64,000 bases of DNA, taken from the NCBI RefSeq assembly GCF_008806975.1, contig NZ_CP031728.1:372001-436000 (forward strand), given 5' to 3'. This DNA is from Cellvibrio sp. KY-GH-1. GTDB lineage: Bacteria; Pseudomonadota; Gammaproteobacteria; Pseudomonadales; Cellvibrionaceae. Every line of letters begins with the position of its first letter. Position 1 is the first letter of the stretch. Below the pieces are notes generated by a model. It saw only the letters and a list, made by a program, of their open reading frames with translations. It was not told the DNA's origin and made no database searches. Both the position numbers and the translations under genes were made by a program. This document shows positions 17,552 to 26,085 of this stretch, piece after piece.

Positions 17552-18472
17552 ATGTACCGTCAACACTTCGGATTAAAGGAGCATCCGTTTTCGCTAACGC
17601 CGGATACGCAATTTTACTTCAATAGCCAAAGCCATCGCGAAGTACTGAGCACACTTTTACTGGCCCTGCGGCATAGTGAAGGCTTTATAAAAATTGTCGG
17701 TGAAGTCGGTACAGGTAAAACCCTGCTGAGCCGTAAACTATTAGCGAGTCTGGGCGAAAATTTCATCACAGCTTATATCCCCAATCCTTATTTAACACCT
17801 GACGAACTTAAATGGTTTCTAGCCGAAGAAATTGGTATTGCCTATTCACCTGAAATTCCTTCTTATCAATTATTAAAAGATATTAATTTGCGCTTGGTGG
17901 AATTGGCGCAAAAAAAGCGGCAGGTGGTATTGGTGGTGGATGAAGCCCAAGCAATGCCGCGCGAAACTATAGAAGCCTTGCGATTGCTTACCAACCTGGA
18001 AACTGAAAAAAGCAAACTGCTACAGGTAGTACTCTTTGGTCAGCCTGAATTGGATGACTTGTTGGATCGGCCTGATTTACGTCAATTAAAGCAGCGCATA
18101 GTTTTTGCTGAGTATTTACAAACAATCCCCAAAGCCAGTTTGGTGGATTATCTGGCCTATCGCTTAAGTTCGGCCGGTTACCGCGGCGCTGCACTGTTCT
18201 CCTCTTCCTCGGTGGGGCTGTTATACAAAGCGTCTGGCGGAGTTCCGCGTTTAATTAACGTGATTGCTCATAAAGCGCTGTTGGCTGCGTATGGGCAGGG
18301 CGCGGACCGCGTGAGCCGCAAACATATGGTGCGCGCCATTATGGATACCGCCGAAAGTCGTTCATTTGGGCGGTGGCTTGCGCGGCGCGATTATTGGTTA
18401 TGGCCGACCTTGGCAGCTGGCGCAGCGGCGGTGATTGTGTTGGCCCCCAGTCTGCTGGGGAGCATGTCATGA
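17552..18472 (+). CDS. mshM: MSHA biogenesis ATPase MshM (ExeA/GspA-like AAA)
   Basis: A 306-residue AAA ATPase. N-terminal MYRQHFGLKEHPFSLTPDT is diagnostic of the ExeA/MshM group. Walker A is GEVGTGKT (residues 50-57), Walker B is VVLVVDEAQAM (about 130), followed by sensor-like RLINVIAHKALLAAYGQG. A C-terminal hydrophobic segment (WPTLAAGAAAVIVLAPSLL) anchors it. It probably helps secretin assembly or peptidoglycan passage. ATG 17552 is chosen over a TTG at 17534. Its stop overlaps the mshN start as ATGA. Confidence 0.93.
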   Translation: MYRQHFGLKEHPFSLTPDTQFYFNSQSHREVLSTLLLALRHSEGFIKIVGEVGTGKTLLSRKLLASLGENFITAYIPNPYLTPDELKWFLAEEIGIAYSPEIPSYQLLKDINLRLVELAQKKRQVVLVVDEAQAMPRETIEALRLLTNLETEKSKLLQVVLFGQPELDDLLDRPDLRQLKQRIVFAEYLQTIPKASLVDYLAYRLSSAGYRGAALFSSSSVGLLYKASGGVPRLINVIAHKALLAAYGQGADRVSRKHMVRAIMDTAESRSFGRWLARRDYWLWPTLAAGAAAVIVLAPSLLGSMS

Positions 18473-19800
18473 GCCTATTAAATGACATGCTGCGCGATTT
18501 ATCCCACACCCAGAAAAGTGTGGAGCACGCGTCGGTATCCACGTTGGAGTTACAAGACAGTGAACAGCGTGAATTGCTGAATCAATCAAGCGTGATCAAA
18601 CCTGAACCTGGAAAAGTTTGGCCCAGTGTTGCGACATTTTTTTGTGTATTGCTGTTGTTGTGGGTCTGGAAGTCGGCAGTAAGCGAGGAGGGCGCCGAAC
18701 GAGCGCTTGAGGGCGTTCCTGCTGATTCTGCTGCACCGTTAGTAGAGACTTCAGCAAAGTTGCCACGCGCGGTTGATGCACAGGACGCCGCTTCGGTGAA
18801 TCCCGCGCTTGTTGAATCTGGCCAGCCCGATGGTTCCTATTCTGTGGTTGATCAGACTCGGACTACCGCAGACACCGCTTCTCCGAGCGCTGACGCAATA
18901 AATTCCAGCGCAACATTAAATGACCGTTTGGCTTCTTTGGAAACGGCAATCACCAAACTATCCAGTGCGATGGAAGAATCCCAACACGCCGCAAATGACA
19001 GGGCTAAGGTTGTACTTGATGAAGCTGAACCTGTTGCTGCAGAAGCTTCGTCACTGCAAGCGACCGCCGTTATTGCAGAACCGGTGAACTCCGTAAGTAT
19101 TCGTGATCCTTTTTTGCCTTCGCAAAATGTTGATCAGCTAAACGTGCAAAAACTTAATACTGTAGAAAAAGTTTCTTTAGCTGAAACTGACGCGAATCCA
19201 CAACCCGCAAATTTGCATTTGTCGGTAACCCGCAATGCAGAATCCCAGGATCAACGGCAGGCAGAGCAAGCGCGACAACTGGTGGCGCAAGGACAATTCA
19301 GTGATGCCATTATTGCGCTGCAAGCCTTTATCGCCAAAACACAAGTGTCTCAGGAGTCTACGCGGGTATTGCTCGATATTTTTGTGGAGCAGGAAAATGT
19401 TGCCGCGATTGAGGCGCTACTGTCACACGCGGATTATTTAAATCAACTTGATAAGCAATTCTATTCTGCAAAAGTCGCAATTATTCAACAGCGCGAAGAT
19501 CGTGCAATTGAATTGCTGGAGGCGCAGGCAGCCGAGGCAGAAGAGCGAGAGGCTTATCGTGCGCTGTTAGCGTGGTTATATCAACGTGCCGGAAAATACG
19601 CTGAAGCGGCAAATGCTTATCGCCGTATGCTCGGCAGCTTTGGGGAGAAACCATCTTATTGGTTGGGTTTCGCGCTCGCGCAGGATTCATTGAGCCAGCG
19701 ACAAACCGCCAGGCAAGCCTATTTGCGCGTGGCAGAGTATGCGGATTTACAACCCGAAGTTCGCGCTTATATCCAGCAGCGTTTGCTTGCTTTGCAATAG
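18469..19800 (+). CDS. mshN: MSHA biogenesis protein MshN (TPR)
   Basis: A 443-residue inner-membrane protein. The N terminus MSLLNDMLRDLSHTQKS is typical of MshN. A transmembrane helix lies at about residues 44-64 (WPSVATFFCVLLLLWVWK), followed by a long acidic, Ala/Ser-rich spacer and C-terminal TPR-like helices (AEQARQLVAQGQFSDAIIAL onward, then AYRALLAWLYQRAGKYAEAA). It should assist secretin or platform assembly. It starts within the mshM stop (ATGA). Upstream in-frame starts would lie inside mshM and lack the family N terminus. Confidence 0.9.
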   Translation: MSLLNDMLRDLSHTQKSVEHASVSTLELQDSEQRELLNQSSVIKPEPGKVWPSVATFFCVLLLLWVWKSAVSEEGAERALEGVPADSAAPLVETSAKLPRAVDAQDAASVNPALVESGQPDGSYSVVDQTRTTADTASPSADAINSSATLNDRLASLETAITKLSSAMEESQHAANDRAKVVLDEAEPVAAEASSLQATAVIAEPVNSVSIRDPFLPSQNVDQLNVQKLNTVEKVSLAETDANPQPANLHLSVTRNAESQDQRQAEQARQLVAQGQFSDAIIALQAFIAKTQVSQESTRVLLDIFVEQENVAAIEALLSHADYLNQLDKQFYSAKVAIIQQREDRAIELLEAQAAEAEEREAYRALLAWLYQRAGKYAEAANAYRRMLGSFGEKPSYWLGFALAQDSLSQRQTARQAYLRVAEYADLQPEVRAYIQQRLLALQ

Positions 19801-19822
19801 CAGGAATTTTACAGAGCCTTTT

Positions 19823-21541
19823 ATGATGAACACATTTTCACAAAAGCGTATTCGTATTGGTGATTTGTTGGTTGAAAAACAAATGATCACCGAAACCCAG
19901 TTGCAGCATGCGTTGCAAGAACAAAAGCTGACAGGGCGAAAGCTGGGGGCAACGCTCGTCGAGTTGGGTTATGTCGAAGAAAACGCATTGCTCAATTTGT
20001 TGTCGGCGCAATTAAATATTCCGTTTGTGGAATTAAAGCAGTTTCGGTTTGATCGCGATCTGGTACAAAAATTACCTGAAACCAGTGCGCGCCGCTATCG
20101 TGTGATGTTATTGCGTGAAGATTTTGACGGTCTGTTGTTAGGTATGGCTGACCCAACGGACATTTTCTGTCTGGATGAATTGCAGCGCATCTTACAAAAG
20201 AATTTAAAGCCGGCGGTGGTGCGCGAATCTGAATTACTGGACATTTTGGATATTGCCTACACCCGTGCCAGCGAAATTGCGACCCTGGCCGGTGAGCTGG
20301 ATGAAGAGTTGCAAGAGTCCGCGGTGGATTTGGCGGACTTTGCAGTGGATGCAACGGATACTGAAGCACCGGTAGTGAAATTGCTGCAAAAAATATTTGA
20401 AGAGGCAATCAATACCAAATCCTCTGATATTCATATTGAACCCGATGAAAAAGTATTGCGTATTCGCAATCGCATCGATGGTGTTTTACTTGAGCAGGTG
20501 ATGAATGAAAAACGTATCGCCTCTGCCTTGGTTGTACGTTTGAAGCTAATGTCCGGTCTGGATATTTCGGAAAAGCGCTTGCCACAGGATGGTCGCTTCA
20601 ACTTGAAAGTGAAACATCACAATATCGATGTGCGTATTTCTACGATGCCGGTGCAATTCGGCGAATCGGTGGTAATGCGTTTGCTGGATCAAACTGATGG
20701 TGTGAGGCCATTGGATGCCGTGGGGATGCCGCCCCATTTAATTGATCGGTTTCGCAAAGCCATTACCCGCCCTCACGGTTTGGTATTGGTAACCGGTCCA
20801 ACGGGTAGCGGTAAAACCACAACGCTCTACGGCGCTTTATCCGAGTTGAATAAACCGGAGAAGAAAATTATTACCGTAGAGGATCCGGTTGAGTATCGCT
20901 TGCCGCGTATCAGCCAGGTGCAGTTGCATGAAAAAATTGGTTTGAACTTCGCCAGTGTATTGCGTGCAACCTTGCGGCAGGACCCCGATATTCTATTGGT
21001 GGGTGAGATTCGCGATGCGGAATCTGCTGAAATTGCGCTGCGCGCCTCGATGACTGGCCACATGGTGTTGTCGACCCTCCACACTAATGATGCGGTTACA
21101 TCGGCACTACGTTTAATGGATATTGGTGTCGATGGCTATCTAGTTGCGACAGCTTTGAAGGCAATTATCGCGCAGCGTTTGGTTAGAAAAATTTGTACTA
21201 GTTGTGTTCAGCCCTACACGCCCAATCCCAATGAACAACAGTTGCTAGCTACCGTGGGCAAGGGGCGCAGTTTCGCGAACGTTACTTTTAAGCAGGGAAC
21301 CGGTTGCCCGCATTGCCACAATACCGGGTATCGCGGTCGTGTCGGGGTGTTTGAAATGCTCGAACTGAATCAGCCGATGGCAGAGGCGTTGCGTATGAAC
21401 GATATCAACGGGTTCACCAAAGTCGCTTATGAAACGTCGAGCTTTGTGACTCTCAGTGAGGCGGCTTTGGCGTATGCCATTGATGGAATTACCACCCTGG
21501 ATGAGGTGATGGCAATCTCTGCGCAAATTGATGAACTTTAA
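19823..21541 (+). CDS. mshE: MSHA extension ATPase MshE with N-terminal c-di-GMP-binding repeats
   Basis: A 572-residue PilB/GspE-family ATPase that drives pilin polymerisation at the inner membrane. The N-terminal MshEN domain shows two 24-residue copies separated by five residues: the first opens RIGDLLVEKQMI (from residue 11) and ends QEQ, the second opens KLGATLVELGYV (from residue 40) and ends LSAQ. Catalytic part: Walker A GPTGSGKT (about 325), Asp box ITVEDPVEYRL, Walker B LLVGEIRDAESAEIAL, His box, and a four-Cys zinc site (CTSC, CPHC). The start is the double ATG at 19823/19826, with only a weak Shine-Dalgarno. The second copy has Lys where Arg is usual. Confidence 0.95.
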   Translation: MMNTFSQKRIRIGDLLVEKQMITETQLQHALQEQKLTGRKLGATLVELGYVEENALLNLLSAQLNIPFVELKQFRFDRDLVQKLPETSARRYRVMLLREDFDGLLLGMADPTDIFCLDELQRILQKNLKPAVVRESELLDILDIAYTRASEIATLAGELDEELQESAVDLADFAVDATDTEAPVVKLLQKIFEEAINTKSSDIHIEPDEKVLRIRNRIDGVLLEQVMNEKRIASALVVRLKLMSGLDISEKRLPQDGRFNLKVKHHNIDVRISTMPVQFGESVVMRLLDQTDGVRPLDAVGMPPHLIDRFRKAITRPHGLVLVTGPTGSGKTTTLYGALSELNKPEKKIITVEDPVEYRLPRISQVQLHEKIGLNFASVLRATLRQDPDILLVGEIRDAESAEIALRASMTGHMVLSTLHTNDAVTSALRLMDIGVDGYLVATALKAIIAQRLVRKICTSCVQPYTPNPNEQQLLATVGKGRSFANVTFKQGTGCPHCHNTGYRGRVGVFEMLELNQPMAEALRMNDINGFTKVAYETSSFVTLSEAALAYAIDGITTLDEVMAISAQIDEL

Positions 21542-21563
21542 TTAGAGTTGGTGATGAAAATTC

Positions 21564-22784
21564 ATGGCAATTTTCGAATTCAAAGGGCGTAACGCTGAAG
21601 GGCGATTAATTTCCGGGCAATTGGATGCTTCCAGCCCCGACGCGGCAGCAAGCCAGTTGTTGGGCCGGGGAATTACCCCCGTAGAAGTCAAAGCATTTAT
21701 TGAAAAACTGAGCTTTTCTGAGCGGTTCGCCAGAGCGACTAACAGTGGCAAAGTAGAAGCCGTTGAGCTGATTATGTTTTGCCGGCAAATGCACACTATT
21801 TCGCGCGCGGGGATTCCGTTGGTGAAAGGTTTGCGCGGCTTATCAGCGTCCTTGTGTAATTATACGTTTCAACAGGCGCTTAACGATATTGTGGAACGTC
21901 TGGAAGCGGGTGTGGAATTATCCGTGGCGATGCGTGCCCATCCGAAAATTTTTAATAATTTATTTGTTAGTCTGGTGAATGTGGGGGAAAACTCTGGCCG
22001 GCTGGACTTGGTATTCAAACAGCTCAGTGAATACATGGAGCGTGATTTGAATACGATCAAGAGTATTAAAACTGCATTGCGTTACCCAACCTTTGTGTTG
22101 GTTGCTATCTCAATTGCGATCACCGTTATCAATATCAAGGTAATTCCGGCATTTGCTGGAATGTTTGAAAAGTTCGGTGCGCAATTACCTCTGCCAACAC
22201 GAATTCTGATCGGCATTTCCGATTTTTTTGTTAATTACTGGATGTATCTATTTGCTGCAGTCGCGGGTTTGGTAGGTTGGGTTTATCACTACGTCAATAC
22301 TCCCGAAGGTAGCCGCGTATGGGGGCGAAAAAAGCTGCGGGTTATTATCATTGGCGACATTATTGAGCGAGCCTCCTTGGCGCGCTATTCGCGTTCGTTT
22401 GGATTAATGCTTAATGCTGGCCTGCCGATTAATACCGCCTTGGAGCTAAGCGCACGCGCCATCGACAATCCTTACCTGGGCGATAAAATTCGCGCAATTC
22501 GCGCGGGTATCGAGCGCGGGGAAGGGCTTTACCAAACCCATCTGGTGAGTGGCATGTTTACTCCGCTGGTATTGCAAATGATTTCCGTTGGGGAGGAGAG
22601 TGGGCAGGTGGATGCACTGCTTGCTGAAGTCGCACTGTTTTATGAAAGTGAGGTGGAGTACGACGTTAAGCAGCTCAGTGACCGAATTGAGCCCATTATG
22701 ATCGTGATCATGGCGGCATTTGTCGTCGTATTGGCGTTGGGTATTTTCTTGCCCATGTGGGACATGTACAACATCCAAAAGTGA
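21564..22784 (+). CDS. mshG: MSHA inner-membrane platform protein MshG (PilC/GspF family)
   Basis: A 406-residue polytopic protein with two T2SF (GspF) domains, each about 120 residues: the first contains MHTISRAGIPLVKGLRGL and VNVGENSGRLDLVF, the second LMLNAGLPINTALELSARAI and ISVGEESGQVDALL. Three transmembrane stretches are visible (about 170-190, 220-245, 375-395). It couples the MshE ATPase to pilin insertion. It starts 22 bp after mshE. Confidence 0.95.
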   Translation: MAIFEFKGRNAEGRLISGQLDASSPDAAASQLLGRGITPVEVKAFIEKLSFSERFARATNSGKVEAVELIMFCRQMHTISRAGIPLVKGLRGLSASLCNYTFQQALNDIVERLEAGVELSVAMRAHPKIFNNLFVSLVNVGENSGRLDLVFKQLSEYMERDLNTIKSIKTALRYPTFVLVAISIAITVINIKVIPAFAGMFEKFGAQLPLPTRILIGISDFFVNYWMYLFAAVAGLVGWVYHYVNTPEGSRVWGRKKLRVIIIGDIIERASLARYSRSFGLMLNAGLPINTALELSARAIDNPYLGDKIRAIRAGIERGEGLYQTHLVSGMFTPLVLQMISVGEESGQVDALLAEVALFYESEVEYDVKQLSDRIEPIMIVIMAAFVVVLALGIFLPMWDMYNIQK

Positions 22785-22791
22785 GGCCCCA

Positions 22792-23307
22792 TTGAGCCAG
22801 AGCGACAGCCGGCGGCGATTTGAATATTTTATTGTGGCAACCATTATTGCCATAATCGCGCTGGTAGCTTTGGATCGTTATTCCCAAACTGCAAAAAAAA
22901 CGCGTATTTTGCGATTGGAAATTATATCGCATCATTTTTTGACGGCAGCAGCAAATTTTCGCAGCGAGTTTTTAATATCTAAAGTTTTGAAGAACCCTAA
23001 TGATGCGAATAAAGGGTTATTAATTAATGGTAAATGGCTTTATGCATCTCCTCAAGGTTGGCCGGCATCTGTTTCTCCGGTAGTCGGAGAAACTTTTCGC
23101 CCTAAGGATGTTGATTGTTATCAGCTCTGGCAGTTGTTGCTATTAAACCCGGCGCCTATCACCCCCGCAGAATTTAGTGAAAGCACTTATGAACTCCGCG
23201 CATTTGCCCGAGCGGAGGCTTGCCGTTACTTATCGGTTGGTGAAGGTGCTTATTTTGATTATTTTCCATTAACAGGCCAGTTGCTATTTTCGGTTATTAG
23301 TAATTAG
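22792..23307 (+). CDS. mshF: MSHA biogenesis protein MshF-like
   Basis: A 171-residue small membrane protein at the mshF position, with one N-terminal transmembrane segment (EYFIVATIIAIIALVAL, about residues 10-26) and a periplasmic helical/beta region. The start is a TTG at 22792: it has a GAGG five bases upstream (formed by the mshG stop region) and gives the expected short cytoplasmic N terminus. Identification rests on position, size and topology; sequence similarity in this family is low. Confidence 0.75.
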   Translation: MSQSDSRRRFEYFIVATIIAIIALVALDRYSQTAKKTRILRLEIISHHFLTAAANFRSEFLISKVLKNPNDANKGLLINGKWLYASPQGWPASVSPVVGETFRPKDVDCYQLWQLLLLNPAPITPAEFSESTYELRAFARAEACRYLSVGEGAYFDYFPLTGQLLFSVISN

Positions 23308-23485
23308 TCGTTTAAATATTAATTTGCTTAGTAACTGGAATTTCCAAAGCAATTGGCTATATTTCGAATAACTGTGTGAACGCTTAACAGCCTGTTGCCG
23401 GTTGTCATGGAAGTGATTATTGGCTTCCCGAATTCCGGGAGCGATGTTTTGGTTAATTTAAATTTTTTCTGCCCGGAGCTTTAGT

Positions 23486-23875
23486 ATGAAACAACAATCT
23501 GGTTTTACCTTAATCGAATTAATTGCAGTTATTGTGATTTTGGGAATTCTCGCTGCAACCGCACTGCCGCGTTTTATTGATTTATCTGATGCCGCTGAAG
23601 ATGCAGCGTTAAATGGAGTTGCAGGTAGTTTGGGTAGTGCCATGGCTATGAATTATGCAGCAGCAGTTGCCCGGTCGGCTGGTATTACTTCGGGTACTGC
23701 CCATGTTGCTATTACTGACTGCAACCAGGTTGGCACTATATTAGTTGGAGGAATGCCCGCCGGATACACAGTTGCTTCACAGGCAATTGCAACGCTTGGT
23801 GTTACCGCTACTTGCGTCGTAACGCAAACGTCATCAACAAAAACTGCCAATTTCCAAGGCGTAGGTGCGCCATAA
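23486..23875 (+). CDS. mshA: MSHA major pilin MshA-like
   Basis: A type IV pilin of 129 residues with a very short leader: prepilin peptidase site between G6 and F7 (QQSG|FTLIELI), Glu at mature position 5, and a hydrophobic helix to about residue 30 (VIVILGILAATALPRF). The domain has a Cys pair (ITDCNQ and TATCVV), which may form the usual C-terminal disulfide. CGGAG lies ahead of ATG 23486. It is preceded by 178 bp without a gene, the only sizeable gap in the cluster, so it may have its own promoter for high pilin expression. Only one MshA/MshB-type pilin is present. Confidence 0.9.
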   Translation: MKQQSGFTLIELIAVIVILGILAATALPRFIDLSDAAEDAALNGVAGSLGSAMAMNYAAAVARSAGITSGTAHVAITDCNQVGTILVGGMPAGYTVASQAIATLGVTATCVVTQTSSTKTANFQGVGAP

Positions 23876-23909
23876 TTGCAGGTGTACTTTGTCCAATGGC
23901 TAGTTTTAT

Positions 23910-24341
23910 ATGTTGATCAGGCAGCCCAGAGGGTTCACATTAATTGAGCTTGTTTCGGTCGTTGTATTAGTGGGAGTCCTTTCAGTTGTACTTTTTTCCC
24001 GCTTGGGAGGCGTACATACTGCCAATATTCAATCAAGCCGCGATGATGTCATCGCGGCTTTATTTTTTGCGCAGCAACAAGCCATGATGCGCAGTACGGG
24101 TAATAATATCCGCGTAGTGCTCACCACTAATTCTGTGTCAGTCACTGAAGATGGTGCCGCTATTAATTTAGGCGGGAGTTATTACCCCTTGGCGTTACCG
24201 TCCGGGATAACGGCATCTTCGGCAACGTTTAGTTACGATAAATTAGGCAGAACTACTGCCGGAACAATCACCCTGAGTGGGAGTGGTGGAGTATCCGCAA
24301 GTATTCGGGTGGAGGCGAGTGGTTATGCCTTTGCCAACTAA
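23910..24341 (+). CDS. mshC: MSHA minor pilin MshC
   Basis: A 143-residue pilin-like protein with the cleavage motif PRG|FTLIELV and a hydrophobic helix (SVVVLVGVLSVVLF), then a GspH/FimT-like globular region (IQSSRDDVIAALFFAQQQAM). Minor pilins of this kind probably prime pilus assembly. It overlaps the mshD start by 17 bp. No strong Shine-Dalgarno is visible before ATG 23910. Confidence 0.85.
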   Translation: MLIRQPRGFTLIELVSVVVLVGVLSVVLFSRLGGVHTANIQSSRDDVIAALFFAQQQAMMRSTGNNIRVVLTTNSVSVTEDGAAINLGGSYYPLALPSGITASSATFSYDKLGRTTAGTITLSGSGGVSASIRVEASGYAFAN

Positions 24342-24789
24342 AAGAACGCTAAAAAAATGGCAGTTAGGTGTGAGCCTGATTGAAATGGTTATTTTTATTG
24401 TCATCGTCAGCGTGGCGATGATTCCACTTATCAGTGCCGATCGTCAGGCGATGATGCATAACGTTGATCCACTCATTCGCATTCGCGCTGTCGAAGCGGC
24501 GCAATCCTTACTTGATGAAATTCTCGCGCTTAAATACGATGAGCAGACACCAACGGGTGGAATTCCTGCATGCTCTTCGGTGCAAGCTGGATCGGTAGCT
24601 TGTAATAATAATCCGGATTCGAACAGAAACGATGTAGATGATTATCAGGGATGGAGCGATGTTCCTTACACCGGTTATGCGCGTAGCGTTAGGGTAACCA
24701 CCAACGCTAATATCAAATTGGTAGAGGTCAGCGTAACCACGCCAACGGGTGAAACTATATTGCTAGCCGCCGAGCGAGCAAATTTCTGA
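24325..24789 (+). CDS. mshD: MSHA minor pilin MshD
   Basis: A 154-residue pilin-like protein with an unusual leader (MPLPTKRTLKKWQLG|VSLIEMV): the residue after the cleavage Gly is Val rather than Phe, and Glu5 is kept. Helix VIFIVIVSVAMIPLI follows. GGAGGCGAG upstream supports ATG 24325, inside mshC. It ends in TGA, whose last base is the first base of the mshO ATG. Confidence 0.85.
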   Translation: MPLPTKRTLKKWQLGVSLIEMVIFIVIVSVAMIPLISADRQAMMHNVDPLIRIRAVEAAQSLLDEILALKYDEQTPTGGIPACSSVQAGSVACNNNPDSNRNDVDDYQGWSDVPYTGYARSVRVTTNANIKLVEVSVTTPTGETILLAAERANF

Positions 24790-25589
24790 TGATAAATTCT
24801 CATTTTATTAAGCAGGGGAAGCAACAGAAAAGGCCGTGGCAGCACAGCGGCTTTACGCTGATTGAAATGGTTGCGGTTATTGTAATTTTAGCCATTCTTG
24901 CCACCATAGGCACCGGCTTCGTTGTGCAAACGACGGAGGGATATCAGCGTACCCAGTCGCGCGCATTGCTGGCCAATACAGCGCGGCAAGCATTGGAACG
25001 CATGACCCGCCAACTGCGAATGGCGTTACCTAATTCGGTGCGCGTTTTGAATGGCGGCAGTTGCATTGAATTTATGCCGATTGTTGCGGGGGGAAATTAC
25101 TTTAACCCTGTGGCCGATGGAACTAACGGTGTTGCGCCAACGGCAAGCATTCCTGCTTCGTTGGTCACGGTGGATTTTGGTACAGCGCGTCATTTGGTGA
25201 TAGGCGCAAACCAGCCAACAGAAATTTATGCTGCTGTAGCTGCCGCGCGCGAAACCTACAATGGTTACGCGACTAATGCATTGCAAATTGGAACGGCAAG
25301 GCAGTGGGCGCGTAACTCTATGGGGAAGCGTTATTATTTGCTGGATAATCCATTGGCGTTTTGTGTGGTGAATTCAGAGCTGCGTTTTTATGGCAATCTC
25401 ACGGTAACGGATACACCACCTACGGGTGCGTTCGATATTCTTGCACGAGGAGTCACTAGTACCACTCCTTTTAGTCTCGCTGCGGGTAGTGAAAATCGTA
25501 ATACTCGCGTTGATATTGCATTAGGTATTTCCAGTAGCGGTGAAACACTCACTTACACGCAGGGGGTTTTTATTCGCAATGTCCCCTGA
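24789..25589 (+). CDS. mshO: MSHA minor pilin MshO
   Basis: A 266-residue minor pilin with a 20-residue basic leader and the site HSG|FTLIEMV, then helix AVIVILAILATIGTGFVV. The large beta-rich globular domain has a few Cys. PulJ/MshO-like size is normal. It touches mshD (one shared base) and overlaps mshP by 11 bp. Confidence 0.88.
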   Translation: MINSHFIKQGKQQKRPWQHSGFTLIEMVAVIVILAILATIGTGFVVQTTEGYQRTQSRALLANTARQALERMTRQLRMALPNSVRVLNGGSCIEFMPIVAGGNYFNPVADGTNGVAPTASIPASLVTVDFGTARHLVIGANQPTEIYAAVAAARETYNGYATNALQIGTARQWARNSMGKRYYLLDNPLAFCVVNSELRFYGNLTVTDTPPTGAFDILARGVTSTTPFSLAAGSENRNTRVDIALGISSSGETLTYTQGVFIRNVP

Positions 25590-26079
25590 TATTTATTTAA
25601 TAAAATCATCTGCTCACCAGCGCGGTTTTTTATTGCCGTTAGCGCTGTTTATTTTGGTGGTAATGGCCGCGCTGGCGGTGACTATTTCGCGCACGGCTAC
25701 GCAAACACAAACGTCCAGCGTCCAGGAATTTACCAACATCCAGTCTATATACGCTGCTGAAAGCGGCGCGCAGCGCGGCATGCAAGCGTTATTTTTAAAT
25801 ACGACGACGCGACAAGCAACCGATGCAGCCTGCGCAAGTATGGCCATTAATCATAATTTCCCCGGCGTCAGTGGGTTGCAAATATGTACCGCAACGGTGA
25901 ATTGCGTTTGCCGTTATCGCGATAACACTGCTTGTAATTCCGGTTCCGCAGCAAACTATGCAACGACAGCCGCAGTAGGTGTTACAGTGAGCTTTTATAC
26001 GTTAACGAGTGTCGGAGTTTGCGGTTCCCAACAATTTCGGGCGAGTCGTACAGTACAAGTCGGTTCCTTTCGGGAGTAG
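25579..26079 (+). CDS. mshP: MSHA minor pilin-like protein MshP
   Basis: A 166-residue PilX/MshP-like protein with N-terminal helix QRGFLLPLALFILVVMAALAV. No canonical FTLIE motif is present, which is normal for MshP/PilX. The Cys-rich mid region (AACASM, LQICTATVNCVCRY) could form disulfides. ATG 25579 lies inside mshO. The mshQ Shine-Dalgarno (GGAGTAGGAA) spans its stop. Confidence 0.85.
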   Translation: MSPDIYLIKSSAHQRGFLLPLALFILVVMAALAVTISRTATQTQTSSVQEFTNIQSIYAAESGAQRGMQALFLNTTTRQATDAACASMAINHNFPGVSGLQICTATVNCVCRYRDNTACNSGSAANYATTAAVGVTVSFYTLTSVGVCGSQQFRASRTVQVGSFRE

Positions 26080-26085
26080 GAATAA

